Part shown: in pieces, positions 24,402 through 33,071 of the stretch | Numbering within the stretch: position 1 is the stretch's first letter | How the letters are laid out: each line of letters opens with the position of its first letter | Assembly: GCA_016719395.1 (NCBI GenBank) | Contig: JADJZF010000014.1 | Coordinates: 1-44,365 of the forward strand | Origin: Candidatus Amarobacter glycogenicus | Lineage (GTDB): Bacteria; Chloroflexota; Dehalococcoidia; Tepidiformales; Tepidiformaceae | Direction of reading: 5' to 3' | Length of the DNA: 44,365 nucleotides | Translations under genes and position numbers: made by a program | Notes under the pieces: model-generated | Database searches by the model: none | What the model was told of the DNA's origin: nothing | What the model saw: the letters and a program-made list of their open reading frames with translations, nothing else

Positions 24402-25232
24402 CTACTGGGAGTCGGTGTAGTTCGCGTCTCGCGAGGCCCGGAATGCCTCCCAGCCCTGTTCGCGGAGGACCTTGAGGTGGGGGTCCGGTTCCTCGGCGGT
24501 TGTGCCCAGGATGCCGGCGATGGTGGGGTCGGCGCGGTAGGCAAGGGCCTTGTGGAATCCGGCGAGTTCGTAGACGCGGTTCACCAGGAGCTTATTCGAG
24601 CGGACAGTCTTCTGGGAGGGCGGCCATCTTACAGGGGCCATGTCCTCGGCGGTGGACAGGAGTTCATCGGCCGGGACGACGCGGTTGACGATGCCGAGGC
24701 GGAGGGCATCCTGGGCGCTGATGCGTTCGCCCAGCATCAGGATCTCCTTGGCCTGCTTGATGCCGGTGAGGAACGGCGTCACGAGTATGGGCGGGCCGAA
24801 GCTGTGGCGAATCTGGAGTTCGCCGAAGACGGCATCCTCGCTGGCCACGGTCATGTCGCACATGCCGGCGAGTTCGTGGCCCTGGCCGACGGCGTAGCCG
24901 CGGACTGCGGCGATGACCGGCTTCTGCATCTCCCAGATCTTGAGGTTGATCTGCATGCCGGAGGGCGTGGGGTCTTTGTCCGGTGGCGGAGTCGACTGGA
25001 TATCGCCGCCGGCGGAGAACGCGCGGCCGTTGCTGGTGAGGATGACGGCCTTAACGTCGTCATCCTTTTCGGCCTCGCCCAGGGCCCACCAGAGGCGGCG
25101 CTGGATGGACCAGTTGATGGCGTTCAAGACGACCGGGCGGTTCAGCGTGATGACGGCGAAGGTTTCGCGCTTTTCGTAGAGGACGTCATCGGGCGACGGC
25201 GGCGGGATCTCGATTTGCTGTGGTGATGTCAT
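24402..25232 (-). CDS. Enoyl-CoA hydratase/isomerase family protein
   Basis: 276 residues from ATG 25232. ITLNRPVVLNAINWSI is the crotonase start, GRAFSAGGDIQS forms the first half of the oxyanion hole, and KPVIAAVRGYAVGQGHELAG the second. CDMTVASEDAVFGELQIRHS has Glu at the usual first catalytic position; the second is unclear in SFGPPILVTPFLTGIKQAKE. RLGIVNRVVPADEL follows. WPPSQKTVRSNKLLVNR looks slightly garbled. Could act in fatty-acid or aromatic-CoA degradation, or supply hydroxyacyl-CoA for PHA; not resolvable. Confidence 0.85.
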   Translation of the reverse strand: MTSPQQIEIPPPSPDDVLYEKRETFAVITLNRPVVLNAINWSIQRRLWWALGEAEKDDDVKAVILTSNGRAFSAGGDIQSTPPPDKDPTPSGMQINLKIWEMQKPVIAAVRGYAVGQGHELAGMCDMTVASEDAVFGELQIRHSFGPPILVTPFLTGIKQAKEILMLGERISAQDALRLGIVNRVVPADELLSTAEDMAPVRWPPSQKTVRSNKLLVNRVYELAGFHKALAYRADPTIAGILGTTAEEPDPHLKVLREQGWEAFRASRDANYTDSQ

Positions 25233-25397
25233 GGGAAGAGCCTACCCCCGGGGGGCGGGATTGAACCACAAAGCGCCTTCAGCGAAGACGCGGGTCTGGA
25301 CTCGGGCCGCGCGTAAGGGCACCGCGCCTACGCAGACCGAGGGCCGCTGCTCCTCGTGGCCGTGTTTCCGTGGTGAGGTTGAACCTACACTGGCGAG

Positions 25398-26738
25398 GTG
25401 GGTGTCACGCGCGAACAATTCATCGAGGCGTTCCGCAACAGCGGCCACGAACTGTGGCTGGTCGGGGGAGCGCTTCGCGACCGCTTGCTGGGGCTAGACT
25501 CGAAAGACCTGGACTACAGCACCGACGCCGACCCGGACGCGATCGAGGCGATAGCCGGGGCGCTCGGTGCGCCGGTGACCACCGTCGGCAAACGGTTCGG
25601 GACGATCGGCGCGCTCGTCGGCGGGGAGTGGAGCGAAATCACGACGTTCCGCGGAGACACCTACCGGGACGGTTCCCGCTGGCCGGACGTGACCTTCGGT
25701 TCGAGCATCGAGGAGGACCTCGCGCGGCGGGACTTCACGATCAACGCGTTCGCGGAGGACGCGTTCACGGGACGAAAGCTCGACCTGTACGGCGGCGAAG
25801 CCGACCTGCGGGCGGGAATCATCCGGGCCGTGGGCGAACCGGAGCGGCGGTTCCGGGAGGACCCGCTTCGCATCCTGCGAGGCATCCGTTTTGCAAGCCA
25901 GCTGGGGTTCGCGATCGAGCCGGGCACGTTGGCGGGGATGGAAGCGACCGCGGGGCTGATCGCGACGCTTTCCCAGGAACGGATCACGACGGAGCTGGAC
26001 AAGCTGCTGCGCGGGAAGGCGCCGCGAGACGGGCTCGAATCGCTGCGGGCGACCGGCGCGCTTGCGTTTGCGCTGCCGGAGCTCGTCCCGATGATTGGCT
26101 GTGAACAGAACCGCTTCCACCGGTTCGACGTCTGGGGTCACACAGTGGCGACGGTGGATGCGATCGCGACGACGCCGGAGACACTGCGGGTGCGGCGCTG
26201 GGCGGCGCTGCTGCACGACCTTGGGAAGCCAGCCGTGCGCCACGTGAAGGCGAATGGCGAGTGGGGCTTTTACCGGCACGAGACCGCAGGGGCGGAACTG
26301 GCGGGTACCTTGTTGGAGCGACTGAGGATGGCTCGCCAGGACCTCCATGCGATCACGCTGCTGGTGCGCCGGCACATGGACCGGCCCGACCCGGGCGAAT
26401 CCCGATCGGTGCGGCGGTACATGGCAAAATCGCCGGGGCGCTGGCGCGACTTGCTCGCTCTGAAGCGCGCGGATAACGCGAGCCACACGTACGACGACGC
26501 GGAGTACCACGACCTGCTGGAATCTGCCTGTGAGCGGATCGAGAGCGAAGAGGCGGACCGGTTGAAGGCGGAGAGCCCGCTCACTGGAGACGACCTGGTT
26601 GCCATGTTCGACCGGGAGCCGGGGCCGTGGATCCGGGTGGTGAAGGAACGGCTTAGCGCGATGGTGCTCGACGGCGAACTGGCGCCCGGCGACAGACCGG
26701 CGGCGGAGCGGGTGGCGCGCAAGCTGATGGGCCGCTAA
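25398..26738 (+). CDS. CCA-adding tRNA nucleotidyltransferase with HD domain
   Basis: 446 residues from GTG 25398, frame intact. LWLVGGALRDRLLGLDSKDL is the class II nucleotidyltransferase G-G motif, and DLDYSTDADP has the catalytic DxD. RRDFTINAFAED is motif B, LDLYGGEADLRAGIIRAVGE motif C, and REDPLRILRGIRFASQLGF the RxDPxRxLRAxRF motif. The HD domain reads LRVRRWAALLHDLGKP, with the distal HRRHM-type His in LLVRRHMDRPDP. It adds or repairs the 3' CCA end of tRNAs. Some family members are A-adding only or poly(A) polymerases. Confidence 0.88.
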   Translation: MGVTREQFIEAFRNSGHELWLVGGALRDRLLGLDSKDLDYSTDADPDAIEAIAGALGAPVTTVGKRFGTIGALVGGEWSEITTFRGDTYRDGSRWPDVTFGSSIEEDLARRDFTINAFAEDAFTGRKLDLYGGEADLRAGIIRAVGEPERRFREDPLRILRGIRFASQLGFAIEPGTLAGMEATAGLIATLSQERITTELDKLLRGKAPRDGLESLRATGALAFALPELVPMIGCEQNRFHRFDVWGHTVATVDAIATTPETLRVRRWAALLHDLGKPAVRHVKANGEWGFYRHETAGAELAGTLLERLRMARQDLHAITLLVRRHMDRPDPGESRSVRRYMAKSPGRWRDLLALKRADNASHTYDDAEYHDLLESACERIESEEADRLKAESPLTGDDLVAMFDREPGPWIRVVKERLSAMVLDGELAPGDRPAAERVARKLMGR

Positions 26739-26750
26739 GGCCGGCCCGGC

Positions 26751-29054
26751 TCAGACACCGAGGACGCGCTCAAGAAGAAGTGCGGCGGCGCGCTTGGCCG
26801 GGCTCGCCGGTTCCACCTGGGGGCCGACGCAGCCGGGGCAGCCGTTCTCACACTCGCACACCTTCACCAGCGCCAGGCAGGCCTCGAGCAGCCGGTCGTG
26901 CACTTCGAAGAGCTTCTCGGCGAGACCGACCCCGCCGGGCACCATGTCGTACAGGTAGACGGTCGGGAGTTCGGTGCTTGGCGCGCGCACCTGGACGTTT
27001 GCGCCGATGTCGCGCGCATCGCAGAGGCAGAAGATGGCGGCGAGGTTGCGGGCGAGTTCGCCGATGCCGGAGAGGCCGCTGGCGATCTGCTCGCGGTCGA
27101 GCCCGCGGGTTGCCTTGTCATCGAAGGTGAGCCAGTAGCTGGTGGTGTGGACGTTGGCCTCGGGGATGGCGATCTTGCCCCAGCCGACGTTCTCGTGGGT
27201 GTTGAGCTTGATTTTTTTGAAGATCGTGGCGAGGAAGGTGATGGCGACTTCGCCCATGTCGTGGCGACCGGCGGCAGCGCCCTCGCTGTGGAAGGAATCG
27301 AGCACTTTGAGTTCGACTGCCAGCTGGGCATCGGTGTAGTAGTCGACGGCGACCGGGGTGACGAAAGCCTTCTTGTCGTCCCAATCCAGGTATTCGACCT
27401 GGTACTGCTGGCCGCGATGGATGTAGATGGCATCTTCGTGGATGAGGAGGGGGGCGCTGGGGCGGTCGCACTCACCGATGACGCGGGGATGTGGCCCCTG
27501 TTCGATGATGACGAAGTTGTCGGTGCTGGCGGTGCGGAGGCTGACCTGTTCGGCCGGATACGCCTCGCTCATCCAGTGGTAGCGGTTGTTCGCCTTCTGG
27601 ATGACGCCGTCCTCGGCCAGGATATCGAGCAGTTCATCGGTATTCGCGCCGAAGACCTCGCCGACCGTGAAGGGAAGCTCGAAGGCTGCGCACTTCACGT
27701 GGCTGGCCATGACGAAGAGGTTGTCGGGATCGATGAGGCCGCGTTCGACGGCGCCTTCGAAGACGAAATCCGGGTGGGTGGCGACGAACTGGTCGAGCGG
27801 GTTGGAGGAGGCGACGAGGACGGAGAGGGCTGCTTCGCGGCTGCGGCCGGCGCGGCCGAACTGTTGCCAGAGACTGGCGAGCGAGCCGGGGTAACCGGTG
27901 ACGACACTCGCGCCGAGCCCGCCGATATCGATGCCGAGTTCGAGCGCGTTGGTTGCGACGACGCCGCGGACGGTGCCATCGCGGAGGCCTTTTTCGACTG
28001 CGCGGCGCTCGTTCGGGAGGTAGCCGCCGCGATAGCCGGTGACACGCTCAGGGTCGCCTGGCTTGTTTCGCAGGCTGTCGCGGAGGTAAGTCAGGAGCAG
28101 TTCGACGCGGGTGCGGCTGGGGGCGAAGACGATGGTCTGGATACCGGAGCGGATGAGCTCGGCGCTGATATCGCGGGCGGCTTTGAGCGAGGATTGGCGG
28201 ATGCCGAGCTCCCGGTTCACGACCGGGGGGTTGTGGATGACGACGACACGTTCGCCGGAGGGCGCGCCGTTGTCGTCGATCAGTTCGACATCGTCGCCGA
28301 CGAGAGCCGCGGCGAGCTCGCCGGGGTTGGCGATGGTGGCCGAGCAGAGGATGAACGTGGGGTCGGCGCCGTAGAACTGGCAGATTCGGCGCAGGCGGCG
28401 GAGGACGTTCGCCAGGTGGCTGCCGAAGACGCCGCGGTAGCTGTGGACCTCATCGATGACGACGTACTGGAGACTCTCGAAGAGCTGCATCCACTTGGTG
28501 TGGTGGGGAAGGATGGCGGCGTGCAGCATGTCCGGGTTGGTGAGGACGATGTGGCCCGCCTGGCGGACGGCGCGGCGGGCATCCGCGGGGGTGTCGCCGT
28601 CGTAGGTAAAGGTGCGGATATCGGCCTGGAGGTCGGTGACGAGGCCGTGCAACTCATCGAGCTGGTCCTGGGCGAGGGCCTTCGTGGGGAAGAGGTAGAG
28701 GGCGCGGGTGGTTGGGTCCTTCAGGATCGCCGAGAGGACAGGCGCGTTGTAACAGAGCGTCTTGCCGCTGGCGGTGGGAGTGACGACGACGGTGTTCTTC
28801 CCGGCGAGGGCGTTGCCGATAGCGGCTGCCTGGTGGACGAATGGCCGTTCGATTCCGCGCTTGCGAAGCACGGCCGTCAGCCGCTCATCAGCGCCTTCGG
28901 GCCACTCGCCGAAGCGAGCCGGGCGCTCATCGATGCGGCGGACGTGCGTCTCGGTTGGCTTTGCCCGGAGGGTTGCGACGACTTTCTCGGCGATGACAAC
29001 CGGCGGGATTGGCCGAACTGCAGGGACGGGATAGGCGGGCGGCGGCTTCACCAT
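26751..29054 (-). CDS. MrfA/YprA-family DEAD/DEAH helicase with DUF1998 zinc cluster
   Basis: 767 residues from ATG 29054, frame intact. FVHQAAAIGNALAGKNTVVV is the Q-motif region, TPTASGKTLCYNAPVLS Walker A, IDEVHSYRGVFGSHLANVLR the DEVH box, and CSATIANPGELA motif III. The second RecA domain has TIVFAPSRTRVELLLTYLRD, ATNALELGIDIGGLGASV and QQFGRAGR (motif VI). The C-terminal DUF1998 part ends CECENGCPGCVGP, the four-Cys zinc cluster. B. subtilis MrfA unwinds damaged DNA in mitomycin C repair together with the exonuclease MrfB; a homologue of the latter is at 1282-2453. The frame is open further upstream only through repeat sequence. Confidence 0.92.
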   Translation of the reverse strand: MVKPPPAYPVPAVRPIPPVVIAEKVVATLRAKPTETHVRRIDERPARFGEWPEGADERLTAVLRKRGIERPFVHQAAAIGNALAGKNTVVVTPTASGKTLCYNAPVLSAILKDPTTRALYLFPTKALAQDQLDELHGLVTDLQADIRTFTYDGDTPADARRAVRQAGHIVLTNPDMLHAAILPHHTKWMQLFESLQYVVIDEVHSYRGVFGSHLANVLRRLRRICQFYGADPTFILCSATIANPGELAAALVGDDVELIDDNGAPSGERVVVIHNPPVVNRELGIRQSSLKAARDISAELIRSGIQTIVFAPSRTRVELLLTYLRDSLRNKPGDPERVTGYRGGYLPNERRAVEKGLRDGTVRGVVATNALELGIDIGGLGASVVTGYPGSLASLWQQFGRAGRSREAALSVLVASSNPLDQFVATHPDFVFEGAVERGLIDPDNLFVMASHVKCAAFELPFTVGEVFGANTDELLDILAEDGVIQKANNRYHWMSEAYPAEQVSLRTASTDNFVIIEQGPHPRVIGECDRPSAPLLIHEDAIYIHRGQQYQVEYLDWDDKKAFVTPVAVDYYTDAQLAVELKVLDSFHSEGAAAGRHDMGEVAITFLATIFKKIKLNTHENVGWGKIAIPEANVHTTSYWLTFDDKATRGLDREQIASGLSGIGELARNLAAIFCLCDARDIGANVQVRAPSTELPTVYLYDMVPGGVGLAEKLFEVHDRLLEACLALVKVCECENGCPGCVGPQVEPASPAKRAAALLLERVLGV

Positions 29055-29663
29055 TGTCGATCCTGCCCTCACTCCTCCCCGGAAGGGGAGGGGTATTCGC
29101 ACAGATGTTCGCATGAGTATGGGGCGCGACAACTCGCCGGGCAACAGGACAAGCAGGCGCGCACCGGGAGGCCGCGCCCGAGGCGAGTGCGGAAGCACGC
29201 GCTTGTGTTTCGACCACCCCGGAGAACCAGGCGGTCGGCTGGCGGCGGTGAGCCGTGCCGGGGGCGACATGAGCGCGCCCTTCCGGTGTGCCTGCGCGCC
29301 CTCCGGTCGCGCCTCGGACTTGCCGGTGGCTGTGTGCGGAGGAGGTCGGCTGGCGGCGGTGAGCCGTGGCGGGGACGACACGAGCGCGCCCTTCCGGTCG
29401 CGCCTCGGACTTGCCGGTGGCTGTGTGCGGAGGAGGTCGGCTGGCGGCGGTGAGCCGTGGCGGGGACGACGTGAGCGCGACCTTCCGGACGCGCCTCGGA
29501 TGTGCCGGTGGCTGTGTGGGCAGGAGGTCGGCTGGCGTCGGTGAGCCCGAGCCCTTGGGCGCCTCGATGTGCGCGCCTTGCTACTTGGCCCGGAAGCTCA
29601 CTCGAACACTGTGGCGGTGCAGACATGAGCGCGCCCTTCCGGACGCGCCTCGGATGTGGGGTT
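29055..29663. repeat. Intergenic region with ~91-bp tandem repeats
   Basis: Units begin GGTCGGCTGGCGGCGGTGAG at 29233, 29344, 29435 and, diverged, at 29526. The regular period is 91 bp; the first unit is 111 bp because of a 20-bp insertion (TGTGCCTGCGCGCCCTCCGG). Each unit carries ATGAGCGCGCCCTTCCGG-type sequence, GCGCCTCGGACTTGCCGGTG and GCTGTGTGCGGAGGA. A partial unit recurs at 29622-29660. 29055-29232 holds no gene. Different sequence from the array at 14957, but similar in kind. Confidence 0.8.
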
Positions 29664-30347
29664 TCAGAGGTTGGGTAGCCACGGGTGCTCCGGGTGCAAG
29701 GTCGCGATGGAGTGTCGCAGCCATGCGCGCCGGTCGCTGTCCAGCAACGGCACCAGCGCCTCGAAGTCGGAGACATCGTGCGGGCGCGCCCAGAGCTTCC
29801 CCTGGCCGAGGTAGGCCGTGGCCTTGAAGAAGGCGATGACTTCCGGGGCGAGCGCGGGAAGCCCCCAGGAGGATTCGCGGACGCAGACGGCGACGGGGAG
29901 GGCGATGCGCGGATCGCCAGAGAAGACCCATTCGGCGCCCGCGCCCGGGTTGACGATGAATTCGAAATCGCGGCCGTCCTTCGCCTGGGTGTACGGCGGT
30001 GTCACCCACTGCCTGACCAGCGCGGCGTTCTCTGCGCCGGGTTCGCGCGCGTGGAGATGCGCCGGGAGGACGAGCGTCCTGCCGGACCACGGCTCGGTGG
30101 CCTGTGGCTCGTCCTCATCGTGGGCGATGAGGTTCCACTCGGCCAGGTGTTCGAGGAGTGCGCGCTGGTCTGATTCGAATACGGCGATGTCGAGATCAGC
30201 GTGTTCGCGCGTGACGCGGCCAAGCCAGGAGTCGACCGCCCAGCCGCCGCAAAGCGCCCAGGCGTGGGGGTAGGTAGACATGACGGCGGCGACGCACGCC
30301 ACCGGTTCGGGAACATTCAGAGACGAAGACAAGAACGGATTCTCCAA
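29664..30347 (-). CDS. Aminoglycoside nucleotidyltransferase-like protein
   Basis: 227 residues from TTG 30347; a later start near MSTYPHAW is possible. WALCGGWAVDSWLGRVTREH and ADLDIAVFESDQRALLEHL form the nucleotidyltransferase G-G-W and H-x-D-L-D-I motif of the ANT(2'')/DUF-type family. Then WNLIAHDEDEPQ, FEFIVNP, and a C-terminal PEVIAFFKATAYLGQGKLW, ARPHDVSDFEALVPLL, the usual Lys and D-x-x-D-F segment. Members adenylylate aminoglycosides or unknown small molecules. No mobile signature here, so a chromosomal housekeeping paralogue is more likely than acquired resistance. Confidence 0.75.
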   Translation of the reverse strand: MENPFLSSSLNVPEPVACVAAVMSTYPHAWALCGGWAVDSWLGRVTREHADLDIAVFESDQRALLEHLAEWNLIAHDEDEPQATEPWSGRTLVLPAHLHAREPGAENAALVRQWVTPPYTQAKDGRDFEFIVNPGAGAEWVFSGDPRIALPVAVCVRESSWGLPALAPEVIAFFKATAYLGQGKLWARPHDVSDFEALVPLLDSDRRAWLRHSIATLHPEHPWLPNL

Positions 30348-30612
30348 CAGGATGCATGCAGACGTGTCACGGTGGTCGCCGTGAATTTGCGGGTTGATGC
30401 GCGCTGCGGGGGAGCCGGCCTCTTCGGCCCATGATGGCTAACGATGCGGAGCCACCCGGTCAGGCGGAGCGGGGGAGACTCATCCGGAGGGCGCGAAGGG
30501 AAGAAAGGAAGGACATGAGGGGCCTCCGGTGGGGACGCATCGGGCGCGTCCCGGCGGGGCAACGGTACGGAGCAAGCGGCAGACCGTCAACGAAGGCGGG
30601 CCGGGCAAGGGA
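30348..30612. other. 265-bp gap, nothing recognised
   Basis: Between the TTG of the nucleotidyltransferase gene and the ResB stop. Open frames on the plus strand (from 30431) are Arg/Gly-rich without a motif. No hairpin with a T-run and no repeat was found. Confidence 0.4.
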
Positions 30613-32325
30613 CTACTCGCCGCGGCTGGTGTCGCCGTCCTGGAGGGCGTCGCGCGAGCCGAGTTGGGCACCCATGAGGCGCATCTCGCGGCCGAGGCGG
30701 GTGGTCTTCTCGGCGATGCCTGCCATGTAGGTGCGGGCAGGCGTGACCTTCACCCAGAGCCGCCGGCGGGGGACGTAGAAGGTCATGGTGAGGCCGACCA
30801 TGGCCATGCCCACGGCCAGCCAGATGAACGTATCGCCGGGGTCGCGGCGGACGCTAACGCCGGAAGCCTCGACCTGGCCGCGGAAGGTGTAGGTGTAACC
30901 GCCGGCGGTCTTGACCGGGCGGTCCTTGCCCAGGATCACGTTGTCCCCAGAGATTCCAGCGATGTAGAGGTAGGGGGTGCCATCGGGAGTGGTTGGCATC
31001 TGGACGGTGGCGCCGGCGGGGGTGGTGGCCCCGGGCATGTCGAAGACCTGGATTGCCGGGATGGAGGTGGCCGAAGCGAGGGTGATGCGGTTCGAGCCGG
31101 CGACAACGGATTCGCCGGGCGCGATCCGCACCGGGTCCAGTTCGGGGCCGACGATGAGGAGGGACATGCGCCCATCGAGGACGCGCCAGGCGATTTCGTA
31201 GGCTGGACCGGTGGTCGCGCCGGGCGCCGAGGGGAAGACGAGGGTCGCGGTGGCGTAGTCATCGGCGCGGGCATCGGTTTCGCCGGGGTCGGTGCCCATC
31301 TGGGGGATCATGCCGCGGAAGAGTTCGCGGCCCTGGGCGTCAGTGACGACGAACGAGGGCACGGCGGTGGTTTCGCTGTTGAAGTCGAGGTTGGTATCGA
31401 GGACGACGCGGCCGTCGGCATTGGTGATGCGGAAGTGGGCGATGTCGTTGAACCAGGCGGCCTGGTGGACCTTGTAGCCGAAGGCGTGGCAGGGGTCGTT
31501 CACGGTGGTCTTGCAGGACTTCACCTCGTCGCCGCGGCGCACCTCGATCATGCTGTGGTAGTCAATGACGTTGTTGTCGTCGTCCAGGCCGCGGTAGGCG
31601 TCGTTCACCTTGATGAAGAGCTGGTTTGGGCCGGGCTTGTCGAAGAGGGCGGCCTCGGGCGCGCCTTCGGCGAACACGAAGGTGCGGTCGAAGCCGGCCA
31701 TGGTGGTGAGGAGTGCGCCGACGAGGAGCATGAGCAGCGCGAGGTGGCTGAGGAAGGTGCCGTAATGACTCCAGCCGAAGCGGTCGGCGAAGAGGTAGGC
31801 CGTGCCGTCTCGCTCCTCGGCGCGAATTACCTTGTAGCGACGCTTGCGGAGCATGGCCTCGACCGCAGCGGCGCCGCCCTCGTGGGTGAACGCGGCCCGG
31901 TGGTGGGCACGTTCGAAGTAACCCTCGGCGACGCGTACCTGTGGGCGCTGGACGCTGTGCCAGGTCGGCCGGAAACGGCTCACGGTGCAGACGGTGACGG
32001 CGACGATGATGAGCAGCCAGAGGCCGTTGAACCAGGCTGAATGGAAGACATCGAAGAGCTGCAGGCCATCCATCGGGCCAGTCAGCGGTCCGTAGGTGTC
32101 GCGCCTGAGCTCCATCCAGGCGGAACGGGCGGCGAGATTGCCGCGCATCGGCCCAGGGACCTGGGGGATGACAGTGCCGACGAGACCAGCCACGAGTGCG
32201 AGCCCAACGAGGAAGAGGGCGAACTTCACATTCGTCAGGAGCTGCCAGGCAGTACGAAGCGGGTCCAGGCCTGAGGGGCTGAGTTCAGAGTTCCGCGTGC
32301 CGACTCCCGAGGGGGTGGCCGTCAC
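30613..32325 (-). CDS. resB: ResB/Ccs1 cytochrome c biogenesis protein
   Basis: 570 residues from ATG 32325, frame intact. TM1 is TNVKFALFLVGLALVAGLVG with GTVIPQ following (the LGTxIPQ signature). TM2 is FNGLWLLIIVAVTVCTVSRF and TM3 HYGTFLSHLALLMLLVGALL with the conserved His. A large extracytoplasmic domain follows (TFVFAEGAPEAALF to VSVRRDPGD), then the last TM FIWLAVGMAMVGLTMTFYVP. ResB with ResC/CcsA delivers and attaches heme to apocytochrome c in system II. No resC is in this window. Overlaps the TlpA-like gene (ATGA) at 32322-32325. Confidence 0.9.
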   Translation of the reverse strand: MTATPSGVGTRNSELSPSGLDPLRTAWQLLTNVKFALFLVGLALVAGLVGTVIPQVPGPMRGNLAARSAWMELRRDTYGPLTGPMDGLQLFDVFHSAWFNGLWLLIIVAVTVCTVSRFRPTWHSVQRPQVRVAEGYFERAHHRAAFTHEGGAAAVEAMLRKRRYKVIRAEERDGTAYLFADRFGWSHYGTFLSHLALLMLLVGALLTTMAGFDRTFVFAEGAPEAALFDKPGPNQLFIKVNDAYRGLDDDNNVIDYHSMIEVRRGDEVKSCKTTVNDPCHAFGYKVHQAAWFNDIAHFRITNADGRVVLDTNLDFNSETTAVPSFVVTDAQGRELFRGMIPQMGTDPGETDARADDYATATLVFPSAPGATTGPAYEIAWRVLDGRMSLLIVGPELDPVRIAPGESVVAGSNRITLASATSIPAIQVFDMPGATTPAGATVQMPTTPDGTPYLYIAGISGDNVILGKDRPVKTAGGYTYTFRGQVEASGVSVRRDPGDTFIWLAVGMAMVGLTMTFYVPRRRLWVKVTPARTYMAGIAEKTTRLGREMRLMGAQLGSRDALQDGDTSRGE

Positions 32326-32966
32326 GGGAGTCTCGCCTCGAGTTCGGCGAACTGGGTTTCGGTGAGGCGGCCGAAGTAGACCTGTTCGATGACCCCGCCG
32401 GGAGAGACAAGGAAACTGATGGGCATGCCGCGGCCGACGCCATATGCGGCGGAAACTTCGCCAGAGGCATCGAGGGCAACGGTATAGGTGACGCCAAACT
32501 CATCGACGAATTCGGCGGCGGCGGCGCGCTGTTCCTGCTGGTTCACGCCGATGATGACGAGGCCGTCCTGGGAATGGTGTTCGTGGAAGGACTGGAGGTC
32601 GGGCGTCTCATCGCGGCAGGGGCCGCACCAGCTCGCCCAGAAGTTGACGAGGACGAAGCGGCCGCGGTAGTCGACCAGGGTGACGGCCTCTTCGCCGAGG
32701 CGCGGGAGGCGGAAGTTGGGGGCGGCGCGGCCTTCGCGGGCGGCGGGCGACTTTGTGGTGGGGTTGAGCCCGTCTTCGAGTTCGATGATGCCGAAGCCGC
32801 TGCCCGCTCCCATAGCGGAGGAACTGCCGCCGGAATCGCGGAATTCGAAGTACCAGATGGCGGCGGCGACGGCGACGACGATTGCAGCGGCGAGGCCGAG
32901 GGTGGAGCCGGGCCCGGAGTACTCGCGCCGCCGCTGTGGGCGTTCATCGGGGTGGGAATCGATCAT
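32322..32966 (-). CDS. Membrane-anchored thioredoxin-like protein, ResA/TlpA type
   Basis: 214 residues, frame intact. One N-terminal TM anchor (STLGLAAAIVVAVAAAIWYF), a Ser/Gly linker, then the thioredoxin fold: APNFRLPRLGEEAVTLVDYR, FVLVNFWASWCGPCRDETPD with the CxxC active site, GVNQQEQRAAAAEFVDEFGV, and GRGMPISFLVSPGGVIEQVY with the cis-Pro. It should reduce apocytochrome c disulfides outside the membrane. First gene of the pair with resB. Confidence 0.9.
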   Translation of the reverse strand: MIDSHPDERPQRRREYSGPGSTLGLAAAIVVAVAAAIWYFEFRDSGGSSSAMGAGSGFGIIELEDGLNPTTKSPAAREGRAAPNFRLPRLGEEAVTLVDYRGRFVLVNFWASWCGPCRDETPDLQSFHEHHSQDGLVIIGVNQQEQRAAAAEFVDEFGVTYTVALDASGEVSAAYGVGRGMPISFLVSPGGVIEQVYFGRLTETQFAELEARLP

Positions 32967-33071
32967 GGTGGAGCGCCGGATCGAGGGTACCAGAGGGCCG
33001 GGAAAGAGGGAGACGAGGCACCGTCACCCGGCTGCGCGGACGGAAGCGCCCGCGCGGATATGATCGGGTCC

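Noticed and set aside
25236..25397. tRNA gene on the minus strand (GGTTCAATCCC resembles a T-loop)
   Set aside because: No matching acceptor, D or anticodon stem could be built around it.
26898..29453. Plus-strand open frame of about 850 codons opposite the helicase gene
   Set aside because: Antisense shadow of the DUF1998 helicase. The translation is rich in Gly, Glu, Asp, Ala and Val without any motif, while the minus strand shows all helicase motifs.
29664..30347. Acquired antibiotic resistance gene
   Set aside because: The nucleotidyltransferase motif is real, but no integron, IS or plasmid feature adjoins it, and similar genes are common chromosomal paralogues.
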